The notes under the pieces: generated by a model
Told to the model about the DNA's origin: nothing
Databases searched by the model: none
The model's input: the letters and a program-made list of their open reading frames with translations, nothing else
Position numbers and translations under genes: made by a program
Part shown: positions 13,260 to 26,095 of the stretch, one piece after another
How positions within the stretch are numbered: position 1 is the first letter of the stretch
Layout: each line of letters opens with the position of its first letter
Source of the DNA: Chiua virens
Lineage: Eukaryota; Basidiomycota; Agaricomycetes; Boletales; Boletaceae
Length of the DNA stretch: 64,000 nt
Assembly (NCBI GenBank): GCA_019787685.1
Contig: JAHNUO010000019.1
Location: forward strand, 434,001-498,000
Reading direction: 5' to 3'

Positions 13260-14614
13260 CACGTACTTGGGGCCCAGCTTTGGCAACTAGGCTGATCTAC
13301 ATCCTGACGAAGCTCACCCTGCAGCCGCGTGTCTAGGGACGAGAACACTGATCAGTGACGCTTGGATCATGTGGCGTCACACACGTATTATCGCTGGCGA
13401 ATTCTTGCTCCGCAGGCTACAGCTTGTTCGTGTCAAATAAATTGAGCTTGACAAGAAGCATCGGTTGGTGCACTGCCTATATTTGTTGGAGTCACTCGAC
13501 GCAATGTTACAAACCCCCAGTAGAATTTGATGTATTTTTACCTTAACGTTTCGTTTCTGATCGTTTCATATCACTGGGAGTCAGAAAGACTGACACAGGA
13601 TGTAGGGAATTGGCCTGCTTCAACGAATGCACTGCTTTCACTGATCAATTAACGGACCATGAAAGGCCTAGGGCGTGGAACAAAAATAGAAGCGAGGGAT
13701 TCCTCGACAACGCTCTTCTCGGTTGCCCCCCAACATGACGCTCCATTTACGTCAATTTCTCCGCAATGGTTTCTCATCGATTCGAGTTGCTGGTCTCGCT
13801 GCTATAGTAAACTGATATGCTTCTTGTTCCAAGCCTCCTATGCTGCTCAAATCCATTGTCGCGCTCAGCGGGAGTGTTCGCCAGTGTGTACATAGGCGAC
13901 TGCGGCAGAGATCCATATCAATGCTTTGCCCGCCAGCGCCTCAGTAACGTAACGATGCCTATTCCGATTACGATGCCTGGCGAAACGTATGTGCTTAAAT
14001 TTGTCCTTATCGCACCACTTGCCTATGGGCATGATCCCGCTGCGGCAGACTTCTTAGTAATTACCGCGACAACCCAACACTGGGCCACACAACGACGGAT
14101 CAACTGGCCTTCGTCACGGATTCCTGCACTGAATAATGCTAGTCCAGTCGGAGAAGTATCGAAGACCTCCGAGCCCATATGCGGTACAGTAAACATAATC
14201 GTTATTTGAAGCGGCTGACACAGCAAACAGAAACACCACCAGGGCCTGCCAGTGCCACCAGGCCATATTCAGCTTAATTTGTATGATCGGCTCGAAAACG
14301 GCGCCAACGCGCAAGTTCCGAGTCGGACATTGTCAAGTGTCGCATGTCAGCGCGCGCGTTGCGTCCGCGAGTTATTCGGACGGTGTGCGACCCACCTCAG
14401 GAACGTAAGCAGGCGAGTCCAGAGCTCCGCATCGATGCAGCACACTGTGTGTCTGATCGTCTCAATCCGCAACATGATGGCAGTGGGCACCCCAAAGCGG
14501 TGCATGCCGTCTTGCATTTACTTAAACACGAGGCTGCGGGTCGAAACAAAACCTGGTCTATCAGATCTAAGAACGTCCCCATAGTTTTCCCCACTTTTTC
14601 TTCGACGTTTAGTC
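13260..14614. other. Intergenic stretch with weak ORFs only
   Basis: No firmly supported gene. A plus-strand frame at 13817-14209 gives a protein with a cysteine-containing start and a beta-rich part (NVTMPIPITMPGETYVLKF) that could be secreted. A minus-strand frame from 14266 begins with a convincing signal-peptide-like segment (MAWWHWQALVVFLFAVSA) but stops after 50 codons. The two overlap, so at most one is likely to be real. I could not extend either by splicing into a recognisable protein. Confidence 0.25.
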
Positions 14615-15474
14615 ATGCAGTCACGGTTGAGACATACTTTTTCAACTGCTTTCTTTCTCGTGTCCATCATCTTCTTGGTGTGCGCGACGGTTGCACAAGG
14701 TGCTGGTGAGTAGAGTGTTTCGTTGTTTGAGCCATCGTGTAAATACTCAAGTCAACCTAGCTCTCGATGCCCGAATATCTATTATAGTTGATGCTGGTAA
14801 GTCTGCTACCATGGTCAAAAGTACCAAGTGCCTCTTGATGACAACTTCAACTGACAGGGAAGCGAAAAGCGACCAATAAGGATGTCGAAGATGTAGCAGG
14901 TTGGTTTAGGGAGTATGTTCACTCCAAATCGAAGCGTGAGTGGAACCGGTTGATAAGGGTGAATTTCGCAATTCATCGAGACTTGCATTGTAGGGGAGAC
15001 TGTGACAGAGAGAAGCGAGGTTACTGAAGCAAACGACGATATGGCGTTAGGGTGGTTTAGGGCTGCTAAACTCTCCGAGCGTGAGTGGATAAGTTTGGCT
15101 CAAATGTATGACCCATGGAAACGTTCATTTCAGGTGAACTTGAGACGGATTTTAACCCCCCGGACGATTATGCGTGGTTTGCTTCAGCCGATTTCGCCGG
15201 ATCTGAAGGTGAGTGTTCCGCGATCAATTGTAATTCGAACTCAAAGCGTGTAATACTAGAGAAATAACACATCGTGGGCACACTCAAACGCGCCTCTTCG
15301 GAATTCATGGTCATAGAGTTTTTCTATATTTATTCATCTCTAGGTACCAATCTTACTCTCGCTCGCAACTTGAAGGACGTGTATCTATGGCTTTTCTACG
15401 ATTTTGCTCCGTCACTGATGTATCATCCTCCCGATTTTAACCGATGCCACGGTAATAGTAGTTCATTCCATTAG
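14615..15474 (+). CDS. Secreted repeat-exon peptide precursor (candidate RiPP/Kex2-processed peptide)
   Basis: Six short exons: 14615-14705, 14761-14796, 14858-14935, 14994-15080, 15134-15208, 15344-15474. All five introns have GTGAGT or GTAAGT donors and AG acceptors, and all fall in phase 1, giving one open frame ending at TAG 15472-15474. Intron lengths are 55, 61, 58, 53 and 135 nt. Exon 1 encodes an N-terminal signal peptide (hydrophobic FFLVSIIFLVCATVA). Exons 3-6 each carry a variant of an acidic-then-aromatic motif: DVEDVAGWFREY, NDDMALGWFRAA, PDDYAWFASA, KDVYLWLFYD. The junctions are basic (GKRK, SKSKR-E, LSER-E), as expected for Kex2-type processing. No family is recognised. It sits between a UstYa-like gene and two aldo/keto reductases. 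The 135-nt intron could hide a further exon, although I found none in phase. Confidence 0.55.
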
Positions 15475-16705
15475 TTGCGCATTTAATCCTTGCAACTTTT
15501 CGAAGTGTGTTCGAGGCTCGATTGTTAGACTTCAGGGAACTTGATCGATTGATTGATTACCGACTCGACCAGATTACTATGTAAGGGCAGTACCAGTGAA
15601 ACCATGTCTCACTCGGTCTGCATCGTGCTACATAATTGAGTAAAACGCTGGACAGTCCCATTCTTACGAAATTCGAACGCCTCTTCTCTTCTCCTCCGAA
15701 GTCCACGGATCCGAGTGGATAACCAGCTTCTGACATCCGCTGTTTCGAGAAGTGGGTTAACTGGCAGATAAAATGCACCAGCGTAGCGGTATCCTTGCAT
15801 CCATGGGCGTGGCTATACTTATCAAAGACTTCAAGCTGGTGGCTAGTCGGCCAGTGGTGACCAGACCTGTCAATGAGGTTGAGGCCACCGGATGCCAACT
15901 TTGGGCAATACCAACAGTACTAGTGTCAACCCTCTCGTGATCAAAGCCTGTTTTACGCGGCGGGCTGGTCACCAGACTAGCACTTGATTGACCTCGCAGT
16001 ATGGTAAGCATTCTGATGACCGGCTCCTTTAAGTTCCCAAAACTCCGTTCTTTGATACGATCCATTCGCATCACCCCCTGGTCTTACGTTTCGGTGAGGC
16101 GGGGCGCCGGCCGATGACGTCGCTCCAAACAGACATACCATCACATCGCCTTGCCGTCTCATCCTTTCTGTAAATTTGGAAGCTAAAGTACAAGAGTGGG
16201 TCATCCTTGGTTTCCTGTTTAGCTCGGCCTTTCAAATCTGCTTTGACTTTGTAATGTATACTGCAACCTGAGCACAGTGCCAAGGTGATCTTGTAGGCCC
16301 TCCAAAGTCACATTGATTGACTAGCAGACCTCATTCATCGCCGATCTCCGAGTCCGCGAACGCCGCCGAGCTTCGTGATACCAGCCTATCAAATATGAAT
16401 TAGTCCTCGAAGCAGCCGTATGCAAAGTAGGTTTACTTGCACTTCGGAGACAAAACCGTGACGGACGAGGGTGTTCAAGTCACTGTTGGTCTGTACCCTT
16501 CGCATTCCTCGACGTGATTCTGTTTTCCAACTTACTTTTTCCTGGGAAGTTGGGTGGCTATCTAAGCGCCTGACATCGATAAACGACATCATGATGACAG
16601 TCAACGGTCTGTGATCTAGAAAGTAACCGAGACAGTCCAATTTCCTATAAATTCATCCACTGGAGTGCATCCGGCTTCAGAAACCCTCTGTGACACTTGT
16701 ACACA
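15475..16705. other. Intergenic, no supported gene
   Basis: About 1.2 kb between the peptide precursor and the first aldo/keto reductase. Only short unsupported frames on the minus strand (for example 15898-15557). I see no recognisable domain or repeat. Confidence 0.5.
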
Positions 16706-18184
16706 ATGAGCTATCCTACTCGTAACATCGGTAACACACCTGTCTCTGCCATTGGCTTCGGTGCTATGGGCATCTCCGAGTATTACGGGGCTACCGAACC
16801 GGATGAAGAGAGATTCAAGGTCGATGTCGATCACGAGCAATCTACGAATTACTTGCTCACCAATGCAATTGATAGGTCCTGGATGCAGCATTCGAAGGGG
16901 GGTGCACCTTCTGGGACACTGCCAATATCTACGGCGACAGCGAGGAGCTTATTGGTAAATGGTGAGTACATGCATACCATTACGACTCCCTACATTCTCA
17001 AACATGGAACACGTTCTTCAGGTTCAGGAGGACGGGAAATCGCGATCAGATTTTCATTGCGACAAAATTTGGCGTCATCCGCGACAGGCCCACGAACAAT
17101 GGTCTCGACGGATCTCCTGAAAACGTCGAGGATTGCATCAATCGTTCTCTTCAACGTCTGGGAGTGGACTGTGTGGATCTGTTTTACCTTCACTGGTTAG
17201 TGTGATATTACCTTCCCGCAGTAGCCCTCGAATATCTGAATACTGAACTTGTCCCGGAAAATAGCCCCGACCCCGAGGTTCCTATCGAAGTCAGTGTAAA
17301 AGGAAACGGATAACGGATAACAATCTGATGCATGATTCGCTCACATGTGACGGTTGGTGCCATGGCCAAGCTCGTCGAGTGCGTGATACCATCTCCAAGA
17401 TAACCGTGCTATTCTGAGTTTCCATCCATACAGGCGAGGGAAAGTCAAGTACCTTGGTCTCTCGGAATGCAGTGCAAACACGTTACGTCGCGCAAGCGCC
17501 ATCCATCCCATTGCTGCGGTCGAACTCGAATACTCACCATTTGAACTTGAGCTCGAGAAGAATGATGTACTCAAGACTGCGAGAGAGTTCGGCACCAAGA
17601 TCATTGGTTATTCACCCCTGGGACGAGGCTTATTGACTGGAAGATATGTGAGTTTATGGTGTCCCACGTACGGTGTCTTGACGAGGTTGATCATACTTGT
17701 TCTTTAGAAATCCCCCGACGACTTCGAGGAAGGCGATTGGAGGCGAACTGTTCCTAGGTAAGCCCTGGCCAGCTGTTCAGTGGAAGATCAATATCTTACA
17801 AAGTGCGGTCGCCATGTAGGTTCTCGAAGGAAAACTTCCCCAGAATCTTGAAACTAGTAGATGAGCTGCAGAAGACTGGCAAAGAGTACAATGCAACCTC
17901 GGGACAAGTATCGCTCGCATGGCTTCTTGCACAAGGGAACGATATAATCCCCATTCCTGGAACAAAGAAAATCAAGGTGTGTACACAGCTGATATTTTGA
18001 CGCATATCTCAATTGTGACCTATGTGAGCAGTACCTCGAGGAGAACTTGGCAGCCGTTCACGTCACACTTTCCGCGAAGGCGGTACAAGAGGTGCGGGCT
18101 CTTGCTGAGGCTGCTGTGTTGGTTGGAAATCGGTACCCCGAGAAATATCAATCTCTGTTGTACGGAAACACCCCAGCCCTCTGA
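16706..18184 (+). pseudogene. Aldo/keto reductase (AKR13/YakC-like), copy 1, with a lost splice acceptor
   Basis: NADPH-dependent aldo/keto reductase with about seven introns. The start ATG at 16706 opens [19 protein letters not shown]. The catalytic tetrad is visible as Asp in DTANIYG, Tyr in the same motif, Lys in ATKFG and His in YLH. The barrel strands KVKYLGLSE and AWLLAQGNDIIPIPGT, the latter part of the cofactor-binding end, are in place. The protein ends NTPAL at TGA 18182-18184. Compared with copy 2, the intron before VTVGAMAKL has lost its acceptor: CAG is CAT, with the changed base at 17346, and no other AG lies nearby. Retaining the intron gives a stop. The gene is therefore probably mis-spliced, although the exons are otherwise intact. 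Confidence 0.7.
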
Positions 18185-18636
18185 GTCGAACAACTGGAAC
18201 ACTGCCAGTGGCAGAAAATACAGAATGTCTGCGAGGGTTCGCATCTATATCTTGTAGTATTAGCCAGACCTTCTAGTAAGATATTTTCAGCGTACATGGA
18301 CCCACCAACGAGGACAAGTCGGTCAGTGGCAACTGGCAAGCTGTCAAGTAGTATGTCCTTGACTTGGGTAAATGCTGGTACCGACAGCCATCCCACTGGC
18401 ACAGCTCCGTCCTGTGCATGACCGTAATTGACAGGTACTAATGGTCCGCTGACGATCGGTATTTCAGTACACTCGACTATCACTGCTTCTGCTTGCGGGA
18501 ATCTGCCCAGTAAAATGCCTAGTCAAATTTAGAACAATGATGCTTATGTGCAGAAAAATGACGTCACCATCGGATATCGAGCGGTCAAATCCACTGCAAA
18601 TTCTCCCACTCTGATTCAACTTGATCACTGTCCACG

Positions 18637-20111
18637 ATGAGCTATCCCACTCGTAAAATCGGCAACACGCCCGTCTCTGCCATCGGCTTTGGTGCTATGG
18701 GCATCTCAGCGTTTTATGGGACAACTGATCCAGACGAGGAAAGATTCAAGGTTGGTATTGATGATGAGCAGAACATTTAGCTTATCGTTTCAATCGATAT
18801 GGCTATAGGTCCTAGATGCAGCCTTCGCCAACGGATGTACCTTCTGGGACACCGCCAATGTCTACGGCGATAGCGAGGAGCTTATCGGTAAATGGTGAGC
18901 ATATGCGTTACGGCTGACTAGATTCCACAACAGAGCACATTGTTCAGGTTCAAGAAGACTGGAAAACGTGATCAGATATTCCTTGCAACGAAGTTTGGTA
19001 TCGTTCGTGACAGGCCCACAAAGAATGCTGTAGACGGATCTGCCAAAAATGTCGAGGACTCGATCAACCGTTCTCTTCAACGTCTGGGAGTGGACTGTGT
19101 GGATCTCTATTATCTTCACCGGTGAGTGTATTTTCTCAGGTGACAAGTCCTTCCAGCGGCAGCACTTGGAATACTGAAGTTGTCCCGGTAAACAGTCCCG
19201 ACCCCGAGGTACCTATCGAAGTATGTGTAACAGTAAATGGATAACACATTAAGCTGATGTTTACTCGTACACAGGTGACGGTTGGTGCCATGGCCAAGCT
19301 TATCGAGTGTGTGATATCATCATCCCACACTTATTCTGTGCTTAGTTTCTTCCCCATACAGGCAAGGGAAAGTCAAGTATCTCGGTCTCTCGGAATGTAG
19401 TGCGAATACCTTACGCCGCGCAAGCAAAATCCACCCCATCGCTGCAGTCCAACTCGAATATTCACCATTTGAGCTCGACCTCGAGAAGAACGATGTACTC
19501 AAGACTGCGAGGGAGCTCGGCATTAAGATTATTGCTTATTCACCGCTGGGACGAGGCTTGTTGACCGGCAGATACGTGAGTTTGTTGTGCTCCACCTATG
19601 GCGTCTTGACGAGGGGTGATCATGCTGGTTCTCTAGAAATCCCCTGACGATTTCGAGCAAGGAGATTTCAGGCGATTCGTCCCGAGGTTAGCTCTAGTTA
19701 GCTGTTCGATCGAATATCTTACCGAGTCGCCTTGTATGGCCACCACGCAGATACTCGAAGGAGAACTTCCCAAATGTCTTGAAACTGGTAGATGAGCTGC
19801 AGAGCATTGGAAAAGAGTACAACGCGACTGCAGGACAAGTGACGCTTGCATGGCTTCTTGCACAAGGGGAAGATGTCATTCCCATTCCCGGAACGAAGAA
19901 AATCAAGGTGTGTACATGGTCAACTTTATCGCGCGTCTCAATTAGAAAACATGAGCAGTACCTCGAGGAGAACTTGGCGGCTGCTCACGTTGCGCTTTCG
20001 GCGGAGGCGGTACAGGAGGTACGGGTGGCGGCTGAGGCGGCTGCGTTGGTCGGAGATCGGTACCCCGCGCAGTCGCAGTCCCTGGTGTACGGAGATACGC
20101 CAGCCCTCTGA
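18637..20111 (+). CDS. Aldo/keto reductase (AKR13/YakC-like), copy 2
   Basis: Tandem paralogue of the preceding gene in the same orientation, 453 bp downstream, with the same exon layout and with all splice sites I checked in place. It starts [19 protein letters not shown] and ends at TGA 20109-20111. Catalytic residues are present: Asp and Tyr in [10 protein letters not shown], Lys in ATKFGIV, His in YLHRPDPEVP. The cofactor-end motif is [12 protein letters not shown]. This family reduces aldehydes and ketones with NADPH in the cytosol. In fungi such genes occur both in detoxification and as tailoring enzymes of metabolite clusters. The substrate is unknown. Its 3' half recurs inverted at 46.9-46.3 kb. 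Confidence 0.85.
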
Positions 20112-21105
20112 GTCGAACAAGAAGCAGAGATCTCGCCAGAGTTCAAACGTTAATATCTCGTTGTACTCCCATAATAGTTCCGGTAAAACCTTTTTAGTGA
20201 GGATTCACTTGGGTAAATACGCACCAACAAAGCGTTATCTGCGAGAGCTGTGGCACACAGCATCCTGACATCTCACTTCCACACAGATAAGGATCTCGGC
20301 ACTTCAGTGACAACCGTGGCTGATCTGATCCCGCTTACGGGGATATACCATTCACCTCGTTATATGCGAACTCAGAGAGAACTTTTTATGAGGCACGAGG
20401 CCCGCCTCGGAATAGTTGTTCAAGGATGACGGTATGCACACACACGAAACGAGATCGCTAACGTAGAATTTCCTTCAGAGTTGTCTATATTTGGTGGCTG
20501 TTGTAGTTGGCAGTTGTAATGATGGCTGAAGTTCCTGATGCCGCTCGATCAGAAGGCATCGATCGCATCCTCACTGTACGTATCCGCACGCACGCTATGG
20601 GCTTGAATCTGATCCTGTCGGTCACTTCAGGGACCTGAGCTGCAAAATTTTAATCGGACGATACAAGCGTGTTCTGCATCCGAGTCGAGTACCTGCTAGA
20701 CACACGACTCGTCGAGAATCCGATCAAGTTGCTCGCCCCCTCAGCTTTTTTAAGAGGTACACTCCTCGGTAAGTATCACATACTGTGGGGTCGACTCAAA
20801 TAGTTTAGCGGTGCGAAAGTCTGATAGAATTTTCTCGGAATCCAGGTACCTTGCTTTACATACTTGGCTGTGCGACTCAGCGCTTGCCAACGGAAGCATT
20901 AGCTGTTGCGAGGCAGCGCTGAGGGGCAGTGACTAGTGACACTTGTCCCAGCCAAGTTTTCGAAAGATGAGTTACTATTGTGATTCAGGTATTTCCAGAT
21001 AAGAACGCGCCGCATGCCGCCCCCACGCCGGCCCTGCGATGGTAGGGGCACGTATATTATGGGAGCTCTTGCTGGATTCTCTCTTCCATCCTCTTCTCGC
21101 CTCGA
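20112..21105. other. Intergenic block shared with the inverted copy
   Basis: About 1 kb without a gene. Most of it reappears on the opposite strand at about 45.0-46.25 kb, as part of the large inverted duplication. No promoter motif could be singled out. Confidence 0.6.
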
Positions 21106-23240
21106 ATGTCACTATATCACTGGAGACGTACGTCCCTTACACTCTTCAGCACAAGAACATTCATTCCTAACTTGACGCAGCACACGTCGTGCTTGTCCTA
21201 CTCACATTATACCCCATCGAATCGCTCGCAACCAATTTCACGCAGTGTTTCGAAAGTGTGATCAGCTGCGCCCAAAATTCAACCAGTCCCGACTGCACTT
21301 CAAACCTGAACATTTCTAATACGACTGCCTTTTCGGTGCTCAGGACAAGCGATGGCTCCCTTATCCCACCCGTACTCACCGCGATAGACGCAGCCACTGC
21401 ACTTTCATACGGTGGCTGCGTCAAATATTGCGGATCAGGTCAGGAACCATTCAGCTGGAATGACTTTCTCGCAAGAGTATTCCGCATGGCTCCTTCCTTA
21501 TCTCGCTTTGCTCTCCCAGCTTCCCTTCGGGGCTCGACGTAGAATGGATAACCTGATGTCCGCGGTCTTGACGCTGGGCTCACCAACCCTCGCCGCTTAC
21601 TCGCTATATTTAACACTTCTCAACGCACGGTGGGTCAACGACCGCCTGTTTTCAGATATCCATTACCCCAGCGTTGCGGTTCGCCGGTCGGTGATACGAG
21701 TCTTGACTAGCCTTCAACAAGTCCCACTGCGCGTCCATCCTGGAGAAGATGCTCAATTCGAGTCCCTTGTAATCCATCCGGATAATGACGAGTGGTGGAT
21801 TGTTTTCGCAGAGGAGCTCGAATACTCGCACACGTGGTCGATCGCGTCTGCAACGAACATCATCTGGGTAGTCATTGCCTACTTGCTCACTGTCGCCAAC
21901 TCCATGTCCAACATAGCCGAGAATATCAATTCCAACGGTCAGGGAACTGGCTCAGGCTGGCTTTGGCTGTTACCAGTTGTTGTGGGTTGGTTGATGCTCT
22001 CGCCCAAGTGCGACTACAAACGTGTGCTTGATGCATACGACAAGGCAAATAGAAGGGCGTTTGTTGCAGATTCCCACGATCCCATGGCAATTCCTGCCCA
22101 CGTCACCTCTAACTTTGGCCTCACTATCACACCCAGTCCGGACTGGGAGCCGCGCCCAAACATCATCTCCCCAGACGAATCTCGAATCCCTCCGATCTTC
22201 AACTATGCAAGAGTATGGTTATGGGCTCAGAACGTTTACGTGACGTCCCTATTCTACCGTACAGCGTTCGAACAGTCGAATCGCCGTATTGGCGTGGACG
22301 GCCAGCGGATTCCGGGGAGTGTGCGGAATGATGTCCCGAGAGATAGCCGACTTGGGGCGCGCGATCAGGTCGTCCAATACTGTCACCCGGGTAATCATGA
22401 ATACCCCGGATCTCGTGTTCTTTGGCCCCGAGGCATTTTCTACAACACGATCGTGGCGTCGCTAATGGCATTGCAACTGCAATGGGGGACAACTAGTGCA
22501 GCGGTGCTTGTGGTTTGGTTTACGCCTACGATCGTAAGTGGTTTCCTTCGATGTACAAATTTGTCCCCTGAAGCTTGTCCTAGGGACTCGGATGCCGTTC
22601 TCTTGCATACCTGCTATATGGGGCGCTGTCCACTACCGTGTGGATTTCGATGGTCTTATCCAGCCTGTTCGGATACTATGCCCATCATCTTCTCAACGGC
22701 CCGCCAACGTCCGAGGTAGAAAGCGCCGGGACACGGCCACCTCATATACCTTTCTCTCAGCCTAAGGCGACCTCAGCAGACAGTGTAACAGACGACGACC
22801 CTGGACTCCCAGCAGTCGCAGACAACACGGCCATTCCTTTGCGCGACATTCGAGCTCCTCAGAATCACACGGCCGTTCCCGACCCAGGCGGACCCGCAAG
22901 TATTTTCAGTAACAAGCGTGCTCGTGCGACTCAGTTACGTGCTCGTACTCTGGCCTGCCTTGCCGACTGGCTGCGTTGGTTCGGCAAAACCCTCGCTATT
23001 CTCAACGCCATTGGCACTATCGCCAACTCGCTCTTTCAGTACGCTGGGGTGTACGACACATGTTTCTGCGATTCGAGTGTATACACCTGGGGCTCGCGTG
23101 CATTTTCTATTTGCGCACCAAGCTTGAGCGACGTTAAATTAGCAGAGAATGCGTGGATCGGTGCACTTGCACTCGCGTTGAGCTCTTGTGGGGTGTTCGT
23201 GGGGTCGATTTATTTGATGAGGGATTCGTTACCGAAGTGA
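21106..23240 (+). pseudogene. Multi-pass membrane protein family, copy A (frameshifted)
   Basis: First of five paralogues. A short exon (MSLYHWR) is joined by a small intron to a hydrophobic segment. A Cys-rich, N-glycosylation-rich ectodomain follows (CFESVISCAQNSTSPDC), then a conserved membrane core with roughly eight or nine hydrophobic helices (for example IIWVVIAYLLTVA, WLWLLPVVVGWL). A second intron near 22530 leads to the last exon: two helices, a variable Pro-rich loop, DWLRWFGKTLAILNAIG, and a final helix ending in RDSLPK. One extra base near 21468 (in TGGAATGACTTTCTCGCAAG) shifts the frame early in the core. Function unknown; it looks lineage-specific. The closest relative is copy E. 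Confidence 0.7.
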
Positions 23241-23946
23241 TGAGATTTGGTGCAGTTTTCAGTGGATGGTGATAGGTTTCTTTTTATATACCTAATCCTG
23301 TTATGTATATGTAACACCAGCATGGACCCGAACATCCTTGTCAATATTGATGTACTTTGTCTTGATTCTGGTCTTACTTTGTAATACGTAGTAACAGCAG
23401 ATTTGACTCGTCGGACCTATAGTGCGTGTGGGCCGGATAGACCCTCCAAATCAAAGATAGTCCAGCTTGAAGTGCTGCGATGAAATGGCATGTTCATATA
23501 CCCACTGCACCGCGTTCGTCGGCGCGCCGCGATCATGCATCGTGCATGCATCATATGTGCATGATGTATCGCCTTAAAAGTTCGCAGCCACCTTCTCCGG
23601 GGATCAAATTGTTTGTTGCCATTTCCATATTCAACGCAGTCAGGCCGCCCGCAGCACAATTGACTTGGCACATTGCAGAAGTAGGTCTGACGGAACTTCG
23701 ATGAGTCAAACACCAGTTTCGTTTCAACCCAGCTCCTGTCATCGGATTCGCATGGTATCCTCATCTCACTACTTAAGCTGAAGACGGCATAAGGACGGTG
23801 CAGACTGCAGTCACCAGGGTCTCACTCTTATAACCGTTAGGTTTCCTTTCCACTAAACCCCCACGACGTACAGCCAATCTACTGGTACTATTGTACTGTT
23901 ACTGGCATTTTGGAAATTTGTCAGATTTCATCAACCACCTTTTTCC

Positions 23947-26095
23947 ATGTCGTTATGCCCTTCGAAAGGTACCCTGTATCTCTCCCGTCTCCGCGTCATA
24001 CCTATCCGACTCTGACCAAGTTCATGTACTAGGCCATGTATTGTTTATGCTGCTTGCATTTTGGCCGACTAGTTCGCTCGCAGACAGTATCACGCAATGC
24101 TTTGCAAACGTGATTAGTTGTGCCGAAAACTCGACCAGTCCAAATTGCACTTCAACTTTGAACATTTCGAGCTCCACTGCCTTTTCTGTACTTCGATCAA
24201 GCGATGGCTCCATCATCCCGCCTGTATTCAGCCAAATAGAAGCGGCCACTGGATTTTCCTACCCTGGCTGCGTACAATACTGCAGAACGGATCAGAGACA
24301 GTTCTACTGGGATACCTTTTCGCAAGAGTATTCCACATGGCTCCTACCCTATCTTTCTCTACTCTCGCAACTTCCATTTGGTGCTCGCCGCAGGATGGAT
24401 AATCTGATGTCCGTGGTCTTGACGGTCGGCTCACCGGTTCTCGCTAGCTACTCGTTATACCTCACGCTCCTTAACGCACGATGGGTCAACGATGCCCTCT
24501 TCGCAGATATCCACTATCCCAACACTGCAGTCCGTCAATCTGTAGTGCAGGTTTTGAGCGGTCTCCAACAAGTCCCCCTCCGCGTTCATCCTGGGGAGGA
24601 TGCTCTATTTGAGTCGCTCGTCGTCCATCCAGATAACAATGAGTGGTGGAATATTTTTGCAGAGGAACTCGAATACTCACACACGTGGTCGATCGCATCT
24701 GCAACATCGATCCTCTGGGTGGTCATTGCCTATTTGCTCACTGTCGCCCATTCCATTGATAATATAGCTCAAGATCCCTCTAATGGACAGGAAACAGCCT
24801 CGGGGTGGCTTTGGCTTTTGCCCGTCGTAGTGGGTTGGTTGGTCCTATCTCCCAAATGTGACTACAAACGTGTGCTTGACGCCTACAACAAGGCAAATAG
24901 AAGGGCGTTCGTGGCGAATTTATATGATCCCTCGGGACCGTCCACCCACGTCACCTCCAGTTTTGGCCTCACTATCACTCTCAACCCATATTGGAAACAG
25001 CGTCCAGATATCATTTCCCCAGACGAGATACGAATCCCTCCCATCTTCAACTACGCAAGAGTATGGCTATGGTCCCAGAATGCCTATATGACATCCTTGT
25101 TTTATAGAACTGCGGGTGAAAAGTCGAATCGTCGTATTGGAGTTGACGACCAGCCGATTCCTGGGAGTGCGCATGATGATGTTCCCCGAGAAAGCCGACT
25201 CGGAAACCGTGATCAGATCATCCGATATTGCCACCCGGATAACCATGAATATTCCAGATCCAGTGTTCTTTGGCCCCCTGGAATGTTCCGTAATATGGTC
25301 GTGGCATCCTTGATGGCGTTGCAGTTGCAATGGGCCACGACCTCCGCAGCAATTCTTGGATTGTGGTTTACTCCTACTGTCGTACGTAGCTTCCCATGAA
25401 GCCCTAATATGTTCCCTTACCTTTGTTGTCGCAGGGACTCGGTTGCCGTTCTCTCGTGTACTTGCTGTATGGCGCACTATCTACGACAGTGTGGATCCTT
25501 CTAGTTTTTTCCAGTATACTTGGATATCACGCCCATCATCTGCTCAACACTCCGCCCGTTCCTGATGTGGAGAACATCGCGAAACGACCACTCTTCACGC
25601 CATCCCCACACTCAGGCTCCGAGTCCGAAATGACCACAATGCCTGCTCATGCAGGTGATGGTCCTGGACTTCCGGCCGGGGAAAACGTTTCCATCATAAA
25701 CCAAGTTCTTCCCCATGGTGTTACAGCCAATGCCAATTCGGTCGGACCCCCAATAGCAGCACCCAACAAGCATGTTGATTCAGCGAGGCTACGGGCTCGG
25801 ACGCTCGCGCAACTTGCCGACTGGCTACGTTGGATAGGCAAAACCATTGCGACCATCAATGCCATCGGCTGCGTTGCTAATTCACTCTTTGAATTACGGT
25901 GGGATGTACGACAACTGTTTTTGCAACGCGAGCGTTTTTACTTGGGGTTCACGCGCGTTTGAAGTTGTCGTAATGTCCCAGAGCGACCTTCGCTTGGAGG
26001 TGAATGGGTTAATCGGTGCACTCGTGCTCGCATTGACTTCCTGTGTAGTCTTCATTGGATCGATATATTTGATAAGGGATTCATTACCATTGTGA
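23947..26095 (+). pseudogene. Multi-pass membrane protein family, copy B (C-terminal frameshift)
   Basis: Best-preserved copy. Exon 1 (MSLCPSK) at 23947-23968 is joined across a 64-nt intron to an ectodomain containing CFANVISCAENSTSPNC. The frame is then open to 25381. A GTACGT intron leads to the final exon beginning GLGCRSLVYLLYG. An extra T near 25893 shifts the frame before GMYDNCFCNASVFTWG, so the last extracellular loop and final helix (ending RDSLPL at 26095) are lost from the predicted protein. If that base were a sequencing error, the gene would be intact. Neighbours A and C lie on the same strand. Confidence 0.7.
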
